Origin: Rubrivivax rivuli
Lineage (GTDB): Bacteria > Pseudomonadota > Gammaproteobacteria > Burkholderiales > Burkholderiaceae_C
DNA length: 64,000 nucleotides
Reading direction: 5' to 3'
NCBI RefSeq assembly: GCF_004016505.1
Contig: NZ_SACR01000006.1
Location: 248,001 to 312,000, forward strand
Part shown: piece by piece, positions 20,255 to 29,199 of the stretch
Layout: each line of letters starts with the position of its first letter
How positions within the stretch are numbered: position 1 is the stretch's first letter
Made by a program: the position numbers and the translations under genes
Notes under the pieces: model-generated
Databases searched by the model: none
What the model saw: the letters and a program-made list of their open reading frames with translations, nothing else
Told to the model about the DNA's origin: nothing

Positions 20255-21088
20255 TCAAGCCGCGGGGCCGACCCCCGCGGATGTCCAGGTGGACGAGCGG
20301 TTGCGACGCAGGTAGCGCCGCCGCATGGCAGCGTCCATCGGGTCAAGGCTCGGGAACCAAGGCAGGTGCACCGCAGCAAACGGCCCAGCCACGCGCACCC
20401 CATCGGTGAAGTGCCCGCGGTAGTGGGACTTGTTGCAGACCGCGAAGGTGGTGTCCACGTGCGCGGCATACACCGGCCAGGGCTCGCCCTCCAGCTTGAA
20501 GCGCCAATAGGGTGCCTCCCACTCGGGCACCGAGAGCCAGGCCTCGTAGGGAATGGGTCGCCGCGTCTGCAGCCACTGGCGCGTCTGCACCAGCGGTGCG
20601 GGCACCGGCGTCTCCAGTGTCAGCGCAAAGCCCGCCTTGAACACGCGGTAACGCTCGGTCAGTTCGCAAAGGGTCTGCAAGAAGTCGGCCGGCAGCGCGG
20701 CGTTGAGCTGCAGGTCGGGATCGGTGTAGGCGAAGAGCGCGGGCAGCTCGGCATACAGCGGCGGCAGAAAGCCGACCTGGTGGCCGTGGTTGTGGGCACA
20801 GCGCACCCACCACGCCTCACCGCGGGCATGCAGGCCTTGCAGGGTGTGCACGGTGAAAGGGTCGTCGGAGGCGTTGTCGATGACGATGGGCCGAAGGCCG
20901 CGCTCGCGCAGCTGCCGCACCATCGACACCACATGCACACCGTTGTTGTAGGCCACCACCAGCACCGGGAAGGGCTGCGTCGTTGCCTGCAAGGCCTGCA
21001 GAGCCTGCCGCAACTGCTGGGCCGGGCCTCGCAGCTGCCGCGCCAGGCGCCGCTGGCGCCAGTGCTGCCTGAGTTGCCGCAGATTCAT
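20255..21088 (-). CDS. glycosyltransferase-like protein (GT-A type)
   Basis: 277 residues, start MNLRQLRQHWRQRRLARQLR. After a basic helical lead the core begins FPVLVVAYNNGVHVVSMVRQ then IVIDNASDD, the nucleotide-binding opening of GT2-type glycosyltransferases. The usual DxD appears as AYTDPDLQLN, a motif of the type that positions the sugar nucleotide and metal. The C-terminal half (YWRFKLEGEPWPVYAAHVD, FAAVHLPWFP) is not recognised. ATG 21088 is chosen; an in-frame ATG at 21148 would add 20 uncharacteristic residues. Convergent with the PEP-CTERM gene and divergent from the TonB receptor. Donor and acceptor are unknown. Confidence 0.68.
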   Translation of the reverse strand: MNLRQLRQHWRQRRLARQLRGPAQQLRQALQALQATTQPFPVLVVAYNNGVHVVSMVRQLRERGLRPIVIDNASDDPFTVHTLQGLHARGEAWWVRCAHNHGHQVGFLPPLYAELPALFAYTDPDLQLNAALPADFLQTLCELTERYRVFKAGFALTLETPVPAPLVQTRQWLQTRRPIPYEAWLSVPEWEAPYWRFKLEGEPWPVYAAHVDTTFAVCNKSHYRGHFTDGVRVAGPFAAVHLPWFPSLDPMDAAMRRRYLRRNRSSTWTSAGVGPAA

Positions 21089-21307
21089 GACGTGCACATG
21101 CGAGGTGGTTCCGGGGCTGGGCGCGTTCAGGCGCTCTGGGCCCGGCATTCGATGCGAGGGACGGCGTCATCGCCACTGCCCTCTCGGGCAGACGCTGCGG
21201 CCTTGCATTGGGCACGCCACACTGCCCCTTCGGGCTATCGCCGCAGGGGGCGCGCGCTGGAAGTCTTGCTGGCTCGCACCACTACGCAGCACCGGCTGCC
21301 CAAGACC

Positions 21308-24298
21308 ATGAAGCACTTGTCCACGCGCACGCAGCGAACCCTTCACCTGCTGGCCGCCTCTGCGGCCTTCGGCCCCCTGTTGGTGCTCGGCCTGGCTGGC
21401 ACTGCCTCGGCCCAGAGCTCCCCGCAGGCGGCACCGGCCGAGCGTGTGGAGGTCACCGGCAGCCGCATCCGCTCGCTCAGCGCCGAGTCGCCCTCGCCGC
21501 TGCAGGTGATCTCGTCGGACGACATCGCCAAGTCGGGTGCCGTCAACATCCAGGACCTGCTGCTGAAGAACCCCATCGCCGCCAGCCCGGCCATCAGCCG
21601 CACCAACTCGAACTTCTCCACCGCCAGCGCCGGCGTGGCCACGGTGAACCTGCGCAACCTCGGTGAATCGCGCACGCTGGTGCTCATCAACGGCAAGCGC
21701 ACGGTGGCCGGCGTGCCGGGCAGCTCGGCGGTGGACCTGAACAACATCCCCACCGAGTTCATCGAACGCGTGGAGATCCTCACCGGTGGCGCCTCGTCGC
21801 TCTACGGCTCCGATGCGGTGGCCGGCGTGGTGAACATCGTCTTCAAGCGCAGCTTCGAGGGCGTGGCCGCCGACCTGCAGGTGGGCCAGAGCGAAGAGGG
21901 CGACGACCGCAAGAAGAAGTTCTCGCTGACCTTCGGCACCACGGGCAACAACGGCAAGACCTCGCTGATGGGGCACCTGGCCGTCAGCGAGCAGGGTGCG
22001 GTGTACTCGCGCGACCGCGCACCTTCGGCGGTCGACCAGTTCTCGGTGGGCGCGCGCGGCGACGCCACCGCACGCCGGCCCCAAGACCTGTTCACGGCCC
22101 AGCGCCCCTTCTTCTCGAGCTTCGTGCCGCAGGGCTACTTCTTCACCGACAGCTACAACGGCACCAACGCCTTCACCTACAACCGCGCCGGGCAGGTGGT
22201 GCGTGAAGACACCAACGGCACGCGCGGCGAAGCCACGGGCTTCAACCGCAGCGAGTTCCGCACCATCGCGCTGCCCATCAAGCGCGCGCTCTTCGCCGCC
22301 AAGGCCGAACACGAGTTCGCGCCTTCGCACTCGGTCTACCTCGACGGCAGCTACGCGCAGAGCAGGAGCAGCACCGAACTGGAACCCTATCCCCTGGGTT
22401 CCGACGACATCCTGCCGGCCAGCGGCGGCCAGGTGCCGGCCGGCGCGCTGGTGGGTGGCGTGCTGGTGCGCAACCCGCTGGTGCCCGACCACATCTGGAA
22501 CGACATCAGCGACACCGACGGCGACGGCATTCCCGACTACTACTTCACCCGCCGCATGTCGGAAGTGGGCAACCGCGGCAACCGCGCCGAGCGCGACAAC
22601 TTCCGCTTCGTCACCGGCGTGAAGGGCGACTTCGGCGCGAGCCTGGCCTACGAGGCCTTCGTGGGCTATGGCGTGACCAAGGAATCGCAGACCTCCGGCG
22701 GCCAGGTCAACGTGCTGAACTTCCGCTACGCGCTCGACGCGCTGCCCGACACCAACGACATCGACGGCGACGGCAACCGTACCGAGGCCATCTGCCGTGA
22801 CGCCAATGCGCGCGCGCAGGGCTGCGTGCCGATCAACGTCTTCGGCCGCGGTGCCGTGAGCCCCGCCGCCCTGAACTACGTGCAGGCGCCGGGCTCGCTG
22901 AGCACCTCCACCTCGCAGCGCGTGGCGGGCCTGAGCATCTCGGGCGAGGCCTTCACGCTGCCGGCGGGCGCCGTGGGCTACGCCGCGGGCGTGGAGTACC
23001 GCAAGGAAAATTCGCGCAGCGAGTTCGACGCCTTGCAGCAGTCGGGACTGAACGCCGGCAACGCCATCCCGGCCACGCGCGGCAGCTTCGACGTGAGCGA
23101 GGTCTTCTTCGAGACGCGCCTGCCGCTGCTGAAGAACCTGCCCTTCGTCAAGCAGCTCACCGGCGTGCTGGCCGCTCGCGGCAGCGACTACAGCACCGTG
23201 GGCAACACCACCAGCTGGAACGCGGGCCTGGAGTGGGCCGTCAACAGCGACGTGAAGGTGCGGCTCTCGCGCACGCAGTCGACCCGTGCCCCCAACATCA
23301 ACGAGCTCTTCGCACCGCCGAGCCAGACTTTCCCGGCCGGACTGACCGACCCCTGCGTCGGCGTGACGGCCACCAGCACCGGCGTCACGGCCGAGCGCTG
23401 CCGCGCCGCACCGGGCGTGAACGCGAACATCGCCGCCAACGGCAGCTTCCGCGCGACGCAGGCCGACCTGCAGGGCATCAGCGGCTTCGACCGCGGCAAC
23501 CCGGCGCTGCAGGAGGAGAAGGGCCGTTCGTTCACCGCCGGCATCGTGTTCACGCCCAGCGGCGTGCCCGCGTTGCGCAACCTGTCGGTGACGCTGGACT
23601 ACTTCAAGATCGACATCTCCGACGCCATCACGGCCACACCGCGACAGTTCATCCTCACGCAGTGCTACAGCGGCGATGCCTCGTTCTGCCGCCTGGTCAC
23701 GCGCCGCGCCAACGCCGTGGGGCCCAACAGCGCCGGCTCCATCAGCTTCCTCGACAGCCAGGACAGCAACGGCGGTGGCGAAGGCGTGGAAGGCCTGGAC
23801 CTGACGGCCAGCTACAGCCTGCTGCTGGGCCCCGGCCGCCTGAGCACGCGCCTGGCCTACACCTGGATGAAGGAGGGCTACGAAATACCCGCCATCGGTG
23901 CCGCGCGCGACAAGTTCGCGGGCGAGATCGGCACGCCGGAGCACAAGTTCGCCTTCGACCTGGGCTACGAGTTCGGCAACTTCAGCATCCGCAGCACCAC
24001 CACCTACATCGGCAAGTCGGCGGTGGACGACCAGTTCCTGGCCTCCAACTTCGCGCCGCGCGGCCGCGTGCCGGCTGGCAGCGTGACGGTGCCGGCCAAG
24101 GCCTACCTCGACCTGCAGTTCGGCTACCGCGTCACCAAGCAGTGGCAGCTCTACGCGGGCATCGACAACGCCACCGGCACCAAGGCCCCGCTGATTCCTT
24201 CGGGCGTGCCCAGCAGCGTCACGGGGACCGAGACCGATGCCGGTACCTACGACGCCATCGGCCGCCGTTACTACCTGGGCCTGCGGGCGAGCTTCTGA
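21308..24298 (+). CDS. TonB-dependent outer-membrane receptor
   Basis: 996 residues. Energised outer-membrane uptake porin. A signal peptide (RTLHLLAASAAFGPLLVLGL..ASA) precedes the TonB-box and plug region (VEVTGSRIRSLSAESPSPLQ, then RTLVLINGKRTVAGVPG, ERVEILTGGASSLYGSDAVAG, VVNIVFKR). The 22-strand barrel region ends with an aromatic C terminus (YYLGLRASF), as required for BAM assembly. Two Asp-rich, calcium-binding-like segments occur in loops (DTDGDGIPDYY, DIDGDGNRTE). The substrate is unknown; large receptors of this subtype without an Fe-siderophore signature often import carbohydrates or peptides, which is inference. It ends in a strong terminator and reads divergently from the glycosyltransferase-like gene. 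Confidence 0.92.
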   Translation: MKHLSTRTQRTLHLLAASAAFGPLLVLGLAGTASAQSSPQAAPAERVEVTGSRIRSLSAESPSPLQVISSDDIAKSGAVNIQDLLLKNPIAASPAISRTNSNFSTASAGVATVNLRNLGESRTLVLINGKRTVAGVPGSSAVDLNNIPTEFIERVEILTGGASSLYGSDAVAGVVNIVFKRSFEGVAADLQVGQSEEGDDRKKKFSLTFGTTGNNGKTSLMGHLAVSEQGAVYSRDRAPSAVDQFSVGARGDATARRPQDLFTAQRPFFSSFVPQGYFFTDSYNGTNAFTYNRAGQVVREDTNGTRGEATGFNRSEFRTIALPIKRALFAAKAEHEFAPSHSVYLDGSYAQSRSSTELEPYPLGSDDILPASGGQVPAGALVGGVLVRNPLVPDHIWNDISDTDGDGIPDYYFTRRMSEVGNRGNRAERDNFRFVTGVKGDFGASLAYEAFVGYGVTKESQTSGGQVNVLNFRYALDALPDTNDIDGDGNRTEAICRDANARAQGCVPINVFGRGAVSPAALNYVQAPGSLSTSTSQRVAGLSISGEAFTLPAGAVGYAAGVEYRKENSRSEFDALQQSGLNAGNAIPATRGSFDVSEVFFETRLPLLKNLPFVKQLTGVLAARGSDYSTVGNTTSWNAGLEWAVNSDVKVRLSRTQSTRAPNINELFAPPSQTFPAGLTDPCVGVTATSTGVTAERCRAAPGVNANIAANGSFRATQADLQGISGFDRGNPALQEEKGRSFTAGIVFTPSGVPALRNLSVTLDYFKIDISDAITATPRQFILTQCYSGDASFCRLVTRRANAVGPNSAGSISFLDSQDSNGGGEGVEGLDLTASYSLLLGPGRLSTRLAYTWMKEGYEIPAIGAARDKFAGEIGTPEHKFAFDLGYEFGNFSIRSTTTYIGKSAVDDQFLASNFAPRGRVPAGSVTVPAKAYLDLQFGYRVTKQWQLYAGIDNATGTKAPLIPSGVPSSVTGTETDAGTYDAIGRRYYLGLRASF

Positions 24299-24322
24299 GC
24301 GCTGGCTGAGCGCGCAGGGGGA

Positions 24323-24348
24323 GGGGCCGGCCACGCCGGCCCCTTTTT
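24323..24348 (+). terminator. rho-independent terminator after the TonB receptor
   Basis: A perfect 9-bp stem, GGGGCCGGC and GCCGGCCCC around loop CAC, is followed by TTTTT. It lies 24 bp after the receptor stop and 5 bp before the end of the convergent kinase gene. Confidence 0.9.
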
Positions 24349-24352
24349 CGTT

Positions 24353-26155
24353 TCAAGGCCTGCGCGCGAAGGCGTCGTTCATGCAGGCCCGCAGCTGCGC
24401 AGGCCGCAAGGGCTTGCCCAGCACGGTGAAGCCTTCGGCGCGCGCCGCTTCGGCGCGGGCGTGGCCCAGTTCGCCGGTCACCAGCACCGCGGGCAGATGA
24501 CCGCCGACGGCGGCACGCAACTGCAGCGCGGTGAGGCAGCCGTCGTCGCCTTCGGCCAGGCGCAGATCGGCCACCACGAACTCGGGCTGCCATTCGGGCC
24601 GCAGGGCGGCCAGGGCGGTGGTCATGCACTGCGCCTGCCGCACCTGGCAGCCCCAGCGGCCCAGCAGCAAGGTCAGCGCCTCGGCCGAGGCGGGGTCGTC
24701 TTCCACCACCAGCACACGCCGGCCGTGCAGCACATCGGCGGCGTCAGGGGCGGGGGCGGGAGCGCTCGCAACCTGGGGCGATGCGGGCCGGGCCGCCGGC
24801 AGGTGCAGCGTGAAGCAGCTGCCCTGGCCCGGCACCGAGCTCACGCGCAGGCCCAGGCCCAGCAGGCGCCCCAGCCGCTGCACGATGGCCAGCCCCAGGC
24901 CGTGGCCGTGGCGCTGGTCGCGCCCGGGGTTGCCGGTCTGGTAGAAAGGTTCGAAGACGCGTTCCAGCTCGGCGGCGGCAATGCCCACGCCGGTGTCCAC
25001 CACCTCCACACGCACCGCCTCTTGCGTGGCCACGGCACGCAGCACCACCGAACCGGCTTCGGTGTAGCGCACGGCGTTGGAGACCAGGTTGTCCAGCACG
25101 CGGCGCAGCAGCCGCGCGTCGCTGACGGTGTGCAGGCCTGATGCGTCGGTGTGCAGCTGCAGCTCCAGTCGCAGGCCCTTGCGGCGCGCTGCCTCGTCAT
25201 GCTGCGCCGCCAGAGACTGCAGCAGCCCGGCGAGGTCCAGCGGGGCCAGCTGCGGCTGCACCGTGCCGGCGTCCAGGTGCGAAAGCTCCATCAGCCCGTC
25301 GACGATGTCGCCCATCTGCTCCACGCAACCGTAGATGCGCTGCGCGGCCAAGGCCAGCGGCGGGCCGGCTTGCTCTTGCGGCAGGGCTTGCGCCAGCAGG
25401 CCGATGGCGTTCAGCGGCTGGCGCAGGTCGTGCCCTGCAGCGGCGAGGAAGTGCGCCTTCTCCGCATGGGCCTGCTCGGCGCGCGCCTGTGCAGCGGTGC
25501 GGGCCTCCACCTCCTGCTGAAGTGCGGCGATGAGCTCGGCATTGCGCTGTCGCTGGCGCAGTGTCTCGTTGTGGGCGCGTGCGTGCTGCAGGCCGCTGAC
25601 GAGTGCGTAGGTGCCCACCAGCACCGCCATGCCACCCAGCATGGTGTGCAAGCCGCCCAGCCACAGGTCGCGCAGGGCCAGCGGTCCCATCACCAGCAAG
25701 GTGTAGAAGAACAGCAGCGGGTAGGTGCGCGCCAGCGTCTGCACGTTCGTCAGCGTGACGATGCTCAGGCCCAGGTGCAGGGCGGCCTCGGCCGCGGGCT
25801 GCTGCGGCGCCATCAGCCACCAGCTGCCGAAGCCCCAAAGCGCCGCCTGCGCCGCGGCGTTGAGGGCCATGGACCACGACCACATGCGCAGGTCGCGCCC
25901 GGCGGGAGGGGTGGCCTGCCAGCGACGGGCCGCCACAAGGCGCGCGACGCGCACCGCCACGAAGAGGGCGGTCCACACCACGAGCACGCGGTCGGGCACC
26001 AGCCCGACGAAAGGCAGCGCCACCAGCAACGCGTACAGCGAGCCCATGAACACGGTCAGCCAGGTGGCACGCACCATGGCATCGAGCTGCTCGCTCGACA
26101 GCGGCCAGTTCATCACGGGCAGGGCCCGCACTTCAGGGGCGGTGCCGGCCGACAT
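24353..26155 (-). CDS. membrane hybrid histidine kinase with receiver domain
   Basis: 600 residues. About six transmembrane helices in the first 190 residues (e.g. TVFMGSLYALLVALPFVGLV, LVVWTALFVAVRVARLV) form a membrane sensor of unknown ligand. A short coiled coil leads to HisKA with the phospho-His in HFLAAAGHDLRQPLNAIGLL, then an ATPase (NLVSNAVRYTEAG, VVDTGVGIAAAELERVFEPF, HGHGLGLAIVQRL) and a C-terminal receiver (VLVVEDDPASAEALTLLL, phospho-Asp in EFVVADLRLAEGDDG, Lys in VLGKPLRPAQL). It follows the LuxR regulator by 23 bp on the same strand, so the two form a two-component operon. Confidence 0.9.
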   Translation of the reverse strand: MSAGTAPEVRALPVMNWPLSSEQLDAMVRATWLTVFMGSLYALLVALPFVGLVPDRVLVVWTALFVAVRVARLVAARRWQATPPAGRDLRMWSWSMALNAAAQAALWGFGSWWLMAPQQPAAEAALHLGLSIVTLTNVQTLARTYPLLFFYTLLVMGPLALRDLWLGGLHTMLGGMAVLVGTYALVSGLQHARAHNETLRQRQRNAELIAALQQEVEARTAAQARAEQAHAEKAHFLAAAGHDLRQPLNAIGLLAQALPQEQAGPPLALAAQRIYGCVEQMGDIVDGLMELSHLDAGTVQPQLAPLDLAGLLQSLAAQHDEAARRKGLRLELQLHTDASGLHTVSDARLLRRVLDNLVSNAVRYTEAGSVVLRAVATQEAVRVEVVDTGVGIAAAELERVFEPFYQTGNPGRDQRHGHGLGLAIVQRLGRLLGLGLRVSSVPGQGSCFTLHLPAARPASPQVASAPAPAPDAADVLHGRRVLVVEDDPASAEALTLLLGRWGCQVRQAQCMTTALAALRPEWQPEFVVADLRLAEGDDGCLTALQLRAAVGGHLPAVLVTGELGHARAEAARAEGFTVLGKPLRPAQLRACMNDAFARRP

Positions 26156-26178
26156 GCTGGGCTGCGCCGACCTGGGGT

Positions 26179-26793
26179 TCAGACCAGGCCGCGTTCGCGC
26201 GCCACCACCACCAGCTGCGTGCGGTTGCGCGCACCCATGAGCGCGAGCAGGGCCGTGATGTGCAGCTTCACGGTGCGCTCGGCGATGCCCAGCATGGAAG
26301 CGATGCGCTTGTTGGGCTGCCCGTGCGCCAGCAGGGCCAGCACCTCCAGCTGGCGCACGGTGGGCTGGGGTGCTGCGCCCTCCTGCACCTCGGGCAGCGC
26401 GCTGCGCGGCAGCAAGCCGAAGGCCAGCCCGCCGTCGGCCACCACACGCAGGGCCGCGCGCATCTCGGCCAGCGTCTGCGACTTGCTGAGAAAGCCGCTG
26501 GCCCCCGCAGCGCGGGCTGCGGCCATCAGCGAGGGCGTGTTGTCACCCGAGATCAGCACACGCGCCACCTGCGGGTGCTGCTGGCCGAAGCGGCGCAGGC
26601 CCTCGATGCCGTTGAGCGCACCGAGGTGGTAGTCCACCAGCACGGCATCGAGGTCAGGGTGCGCGACGGCGAGCGCCAGGCCTTCTTCCAGCGAAGAAGC
26701 GTTCAGCACCCGCATGCCGGGTTCGACCGCGCCCAGCGCGTGCGCAAAACCCACGCCGTACAGCGGGTGGTCATCAACGAGCAGCAACTTCAT
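26179..26793 (-). CDS. LuxR/NarL-family response regulator
   Basis: 204 residues, start MKLLLVDDHPLYGVGF. Receiver with acidic DD at 7-8, phospho-Asp D54 in AVLVDYHLGALNG and conserved Lys in SGFLSKSQTLAEM. The C-terminal LuxR HTH reads TVRQLEVLALLAHGQPNKRI then ASMLGIAERTVKLHITALLA. Transcription factor phosphorylated most likely by the kinase encoded 23 bp downstream. The ATG at 26793 opens directly on the receiver. Targets are unknown; the flanking TonB receptors are candidates by position only. Confidence 0.92.
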   Translation of the reverse strand: MKLLLVDDHPLYGVGFAHALGAVEPGMRVLNASSLEEGLALAVAHPDLDAVLVDYHLGALNGIEGLRRFGQQHPQVARVLISGDNTPSLMAAARAAGASGFLSKSQTLAEMRAALRVVADGGLAFGLLPRSALPEVQEGAAPQPTVRQLEVLALLAHGQPNKRIASMLGIAERTVKLHITALLALMGARNRTQLVVVARERGLV

Positions 26794-26941
26794 CCCAGGG
26801 GGCCTCGAACGTTCAAGGCGCGGCGTCAGGCCGGCGCAACCGGCCACTGTACCCACGTGCAGCGCCAACGGGGCAAGCCCGGCGTGGTGCTGTCGTCACA
26901 CCTGCCCGCAAGGGCAGGTGGCCGCGGCGGGCGACGCTAAG

Positions 26942-27817
26942 TCAGGGCGGCAACACCAGGCGGTAACCCATGAAGCGCACACTCGCGATGCGCAGCGCAC
27001 CCAGCCCGCCGGCGGCCAATTCGGCCCGCAGCCGGGAGACCTGGGTGTCGACGCGGCGCTGCCGGCCCTCCGGGCACAGGCCGGCGGCCTGGCTGCCTGA
27101 GAGCTCGATCAGCACCTGCGCGAGCTGCGCGCGCGTGACACCCTGGGGGTGCGCACGCTGCAGCCCCTGCAGCAGGGCCGCGCTGCCGCGTGTGAGCTGC
27201 ACCACCTGGCCACCCCAGCGGCAGCTGCCGGTGCGCAAGTCGACCTGCAGGCGCGGCGGCGCGGGCGGTGCGGCCGGCGCTGCGGTGGGCGTGCGCGCGG
27301 TCGGCGGGGGGCCCGCCGAAGGCGCCACCGCAGCCAAGGCCAGCGTGGCCAGCGACACCTGGGCCGGCGCCCGCCCGTGCGCCTTGCCCAGCATCAGCGC
27401 CAGCAGCGCCACGGGGGTGTCGGCCGGCCACACCTCGTCGTAACCCAGGCGCAACGCGCGGCCGTGGTTGAAGCTGCCGAACTCGGGCCCCACCAGCACC
27501 ACGCGCAACGGCCCCGCCGTGCGCAACAAGGCCAGAGTGGCGGCCGCGTCGCTCTGCAGCGCGGCTTCCTGCACCAGCACCATCTCGGCCCGTGCGGCGC
27601 GCGCACGCTCCAGCGCCTGCTCGGGGTGCACGCACATCACGGGCTGCAAACCCGCCAGGCGGGCCGCTTGCACAATTTGGCCGCAGGCAGCGTCCACCTG
27701 GCCCAGCACCGGCAGCAGCGGCCGCACAGGGGCCGCAGCGGGGCGCGCGTCCGGCAACCGCAGCCCCGGTGAGCGGGGCAGCGGAGCTTCGTCAAGCGGG
27801 GCGAGGGCCAGGTTCAA
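26942..27817 (-). CDS. winged-helix regulator with degenerate receiver-like domain
   Basis: 291 residues. The C-terminal 95 residues are an OmpR/PhoB-type winged helix (LQVDLRTGSCRWGGQVVQLT, then GSAALLQGLQRAHPQGVTRA, QRRVDTQVSRLRAELA, IASVRFMGYRLVLPP). The N-terminal part (about 35-150) looks like a receiver fold, but where the phosphorylatable Asp should lie the strand reads EMVLVQEAAL, and the usual acidic pair is absent. A long Pro/Ala linker (APSAGPPPTARTPTAAPAAP) joins the halves. It probably binds DNA in a phosphorylation-independent way or with another input. It sits 148 bp upstream of the LuxR gene on the same strand. Confidence 0.8.
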   Translation of the reverse strand: MNLALAPLDEAPLPRSPGLRLPDARPAAAPVRPLLPVLGQVDAACGQIVQAARLAGLQPVMCVHPEQALERARAARAEMVLVQEAALQSDAAATLALLRTAGPLRVVLVGPEFGSFNHGRALRLGYDEVWPADTPVALLALMLGKAHGRAPAQVSLATLALAAVAPSAGPPPTARTPTAAPAAPPAPPRLQVDLRTGSCRWGGQVVQLTRGSAALLQGLQRAHPQGVTRAQLAQVLIELSGSQAAGLCPEGRQRRVDTQVSRLRAELAAGGLGALRIASVRFMGYRLVLPP

Positions 27818-27913
27818 GGCAGGTGGCGAAACGGCGTTTGCGTGCAGTGCATGCTAGGCAGCCCCCGCGGCTGCGACCACTGCACCAAGAGGCAGCCCGG
27901 CCGGGCCGCGCCG

Positions 27914-28426
27914 TCAGATGCAGGAGCCGCTGATGTCGTAGGCCAGGATGCGACGGGTGGCCGGGTCCACGATGAAGCCCAGCGTGCAGATGGTGGTGCG
28001 GTTCACCCGCTCGTAGCGGGTGACCTGCACGGGCCCGGCCGAAGACTGCGCAACTTCGGTGCCCCTGGGCAAGTCCAGCGTGTAGTCGCTGCGATCGCGC
28101 TCGAACGCATACAGGTCCTTGCCGGCCATGGGCACGTCCTTGTAGATGCGCTTGTCGTCTGCCGAGATGCTGACCACCCGCTCCGCACGGCCGTACTTGG
28201 CGATCGCCTCGTCGATGGTCTTGCCCACCATCAGCTTGGCCTCGATGCCGCGGAAGGAGGCATGCCGCAGCAGCGCGCGCCGCGTGGCGATCGAAGCCTG
28301 GCTGTTGGCGCAACCTGCCAGTCCGGCCGTGCCGGCCAGTGCCGCGCCAACGGCCGCCCAGCGCAGCAGGCGCCTGCGCCCCGGCTGAGCCGGACGCAAC
28401 GCTCCCTCGAGGTTCGGCGCCTTCAT
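27914..28426 (-). CDS. putative lipoprotein, Tat-like leader, unknown function
   Basis: 170 residues. The leader is GRRRLLRWAAVGAALAGTAG then LAGC, i.e. a twin-Arg-like basic segment, a hydrophobic core and a lipobox with Cys at about 39. The mature part contains RALLRHASFRGIEAKLMVGK, TIDEAIAKYGRAERVVSISA and ends RRILAYDISGSCI. The phrase 'MVGKTIDEAIAKYG' resembles small outer-membrane SmpA/OmlA-like proteins, but I do not assign it. Its ATG overlaps the stop of the 80-residue gene upstream in an ATGA overlap, so the two are co-translated. Confidence 0.72.
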   Translation of the reverse strand: MKAPNLEGALRPAQPGRRRLLRWAAVGAALAGTAGLAGCANSQASIATRRALLRHASFRGIEAKLMVGKTIDEAIAKYGRAERVVSISADDKRIYKDVPMAGKDLYAFERDRSDYTLDLPRGTEVAQSSAGPVQVTRYERVNRTTICTLGFIVDPATRRILAYDISGSCI

Positions 28427-28665
28427 TTCGAGGAGAGGTCGATGACCTTGGCGGTCTCGCCCTTGTCGTTGAGCATGCGGATGCTGGGCTGTCCTTCAGG
28501 CGTGACCATGCGCAGCGTCCCGTCGGGCTCGCGGATGTTGATACGCCCGACGTCGATCTCGTCGAACTTGGGCGGCGGGCCCTTGGCGCCGGTCAGCAGG
28601 ACGATGGCGGCAATGGCCGCAGCGCTGGCCGCGCAACCGCTCAGGAAGGCCGTGGTTCGGCTCAT
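28423..28665 (-). CDS. small conserved exported protein of unknown function
   Basis: 80 residues: a membrane or signal segment (FLSGCAASAAAIAAIVLLTG) and a short domain KFDEIDVGRINIREPDGTLR then MVTPEGQPSIRMLNDKG. The 'RINIREPDGTLRMV' core recurs in small proteins of many proteobacteria whose function is unknown. It is coupled (ATGA) to the lipoprotein gene that follows. Confidence 0.72.
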   Translation of the reverse strand: MSRTTAFLSGCAASAAAIAAIVLLTGAKGPPPKFDEIDVGRINIREPDGTLRMVTPEGQPSIRMLNDKGETAKVIDLSSK

Positions 28666-28774
28666 GGGAAAGGTGCCTCAGGCTGTCGGGAAGCCTGCAT
28701 TGCAGCCGGCGAGCCTGGCGGCGGCTACAGCACGATGGGGCAGCCTGCGCCTGCGCTTGCGCCAGGCCCGGGGC

Positions 28775-29125
28775 TCAGGCGGGCTGGCCGGGGTCGACGC
28801 CCTTGTACGAGCGCAGCGCCCGCACGCGGCCTTCGCTGTCGAACACCATCACGTCCACGACGAAGAGCTCGATGTGCCCGTCGACCACGATGCGCACCTC
28901 GCCCGCCACGGCGTTCTCGCTGGTGTGCAGGTGCAGCACCTCGATCTGCAGGCTGCCGGCCTGCTCGAAGTTGTGCCGCATGAAGGCCACGGCGGCCGCG
29001 TGGCCTTGCAGCGCCAGGTTCCAGTCGCACACGCGCACCTCGGGCGCGAGCATGGCGGTGATGAACGCGAGGTCCTTGCGGGCGTAGGCGTCGAGGAAAG
29101 CGAGAAAACGCTGGGTGAAGTCCAT
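28775..29125 (-). CDS. SnoaL-like (NTF2-fold) protein
   Basis: 116 residues, start MDFTQRFLAFLDAYARKDLA. The N-terminal helices with FITAMLAPEVRVCDWNLALQ and the C-terminal sheet with VVDGHIELFVVDVMVFDSEG and RVRALRSYKGVDPGQ give an NTF2-like fold of the SnoaL type. This fold includes ketosteroid-isomerase-like enzymes and hydroxylases; the activity is unknown. The start at 29125 is preferred over an upstream extension of Arg/Pro-rich sequence. It lies 75 bp downstream of the second TonB receptor on the same strand and could be cotranscribed. Confidence 0.78.
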   Translation of the reverse strand: MDFTQRFLAFLDAYARKDLAFITAMLAPEVRVCDWNLALQGHAAAVAFMRHNFEQAGSLQIEVLHLHTSENAVAGEVRIVVDGHIELFVVDVMVFDSEGRVRALRSYKGVDPGQPA

Positions 29126-29199
29126 GGCTGGGTTCCGGGTCGGCGGCTGCTGGGGGGCGGTGCGGCGGGCAGCCCGCGGGCTGCACCCCGCCCCACCCC

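Noticed and set aside
21167..24334. Very long minus-strand frame under the TonB receptor
   Set aside because: It mirrors the receptor's codon bias and has no signal, domain or start; explained by GC-rich antisense openness.
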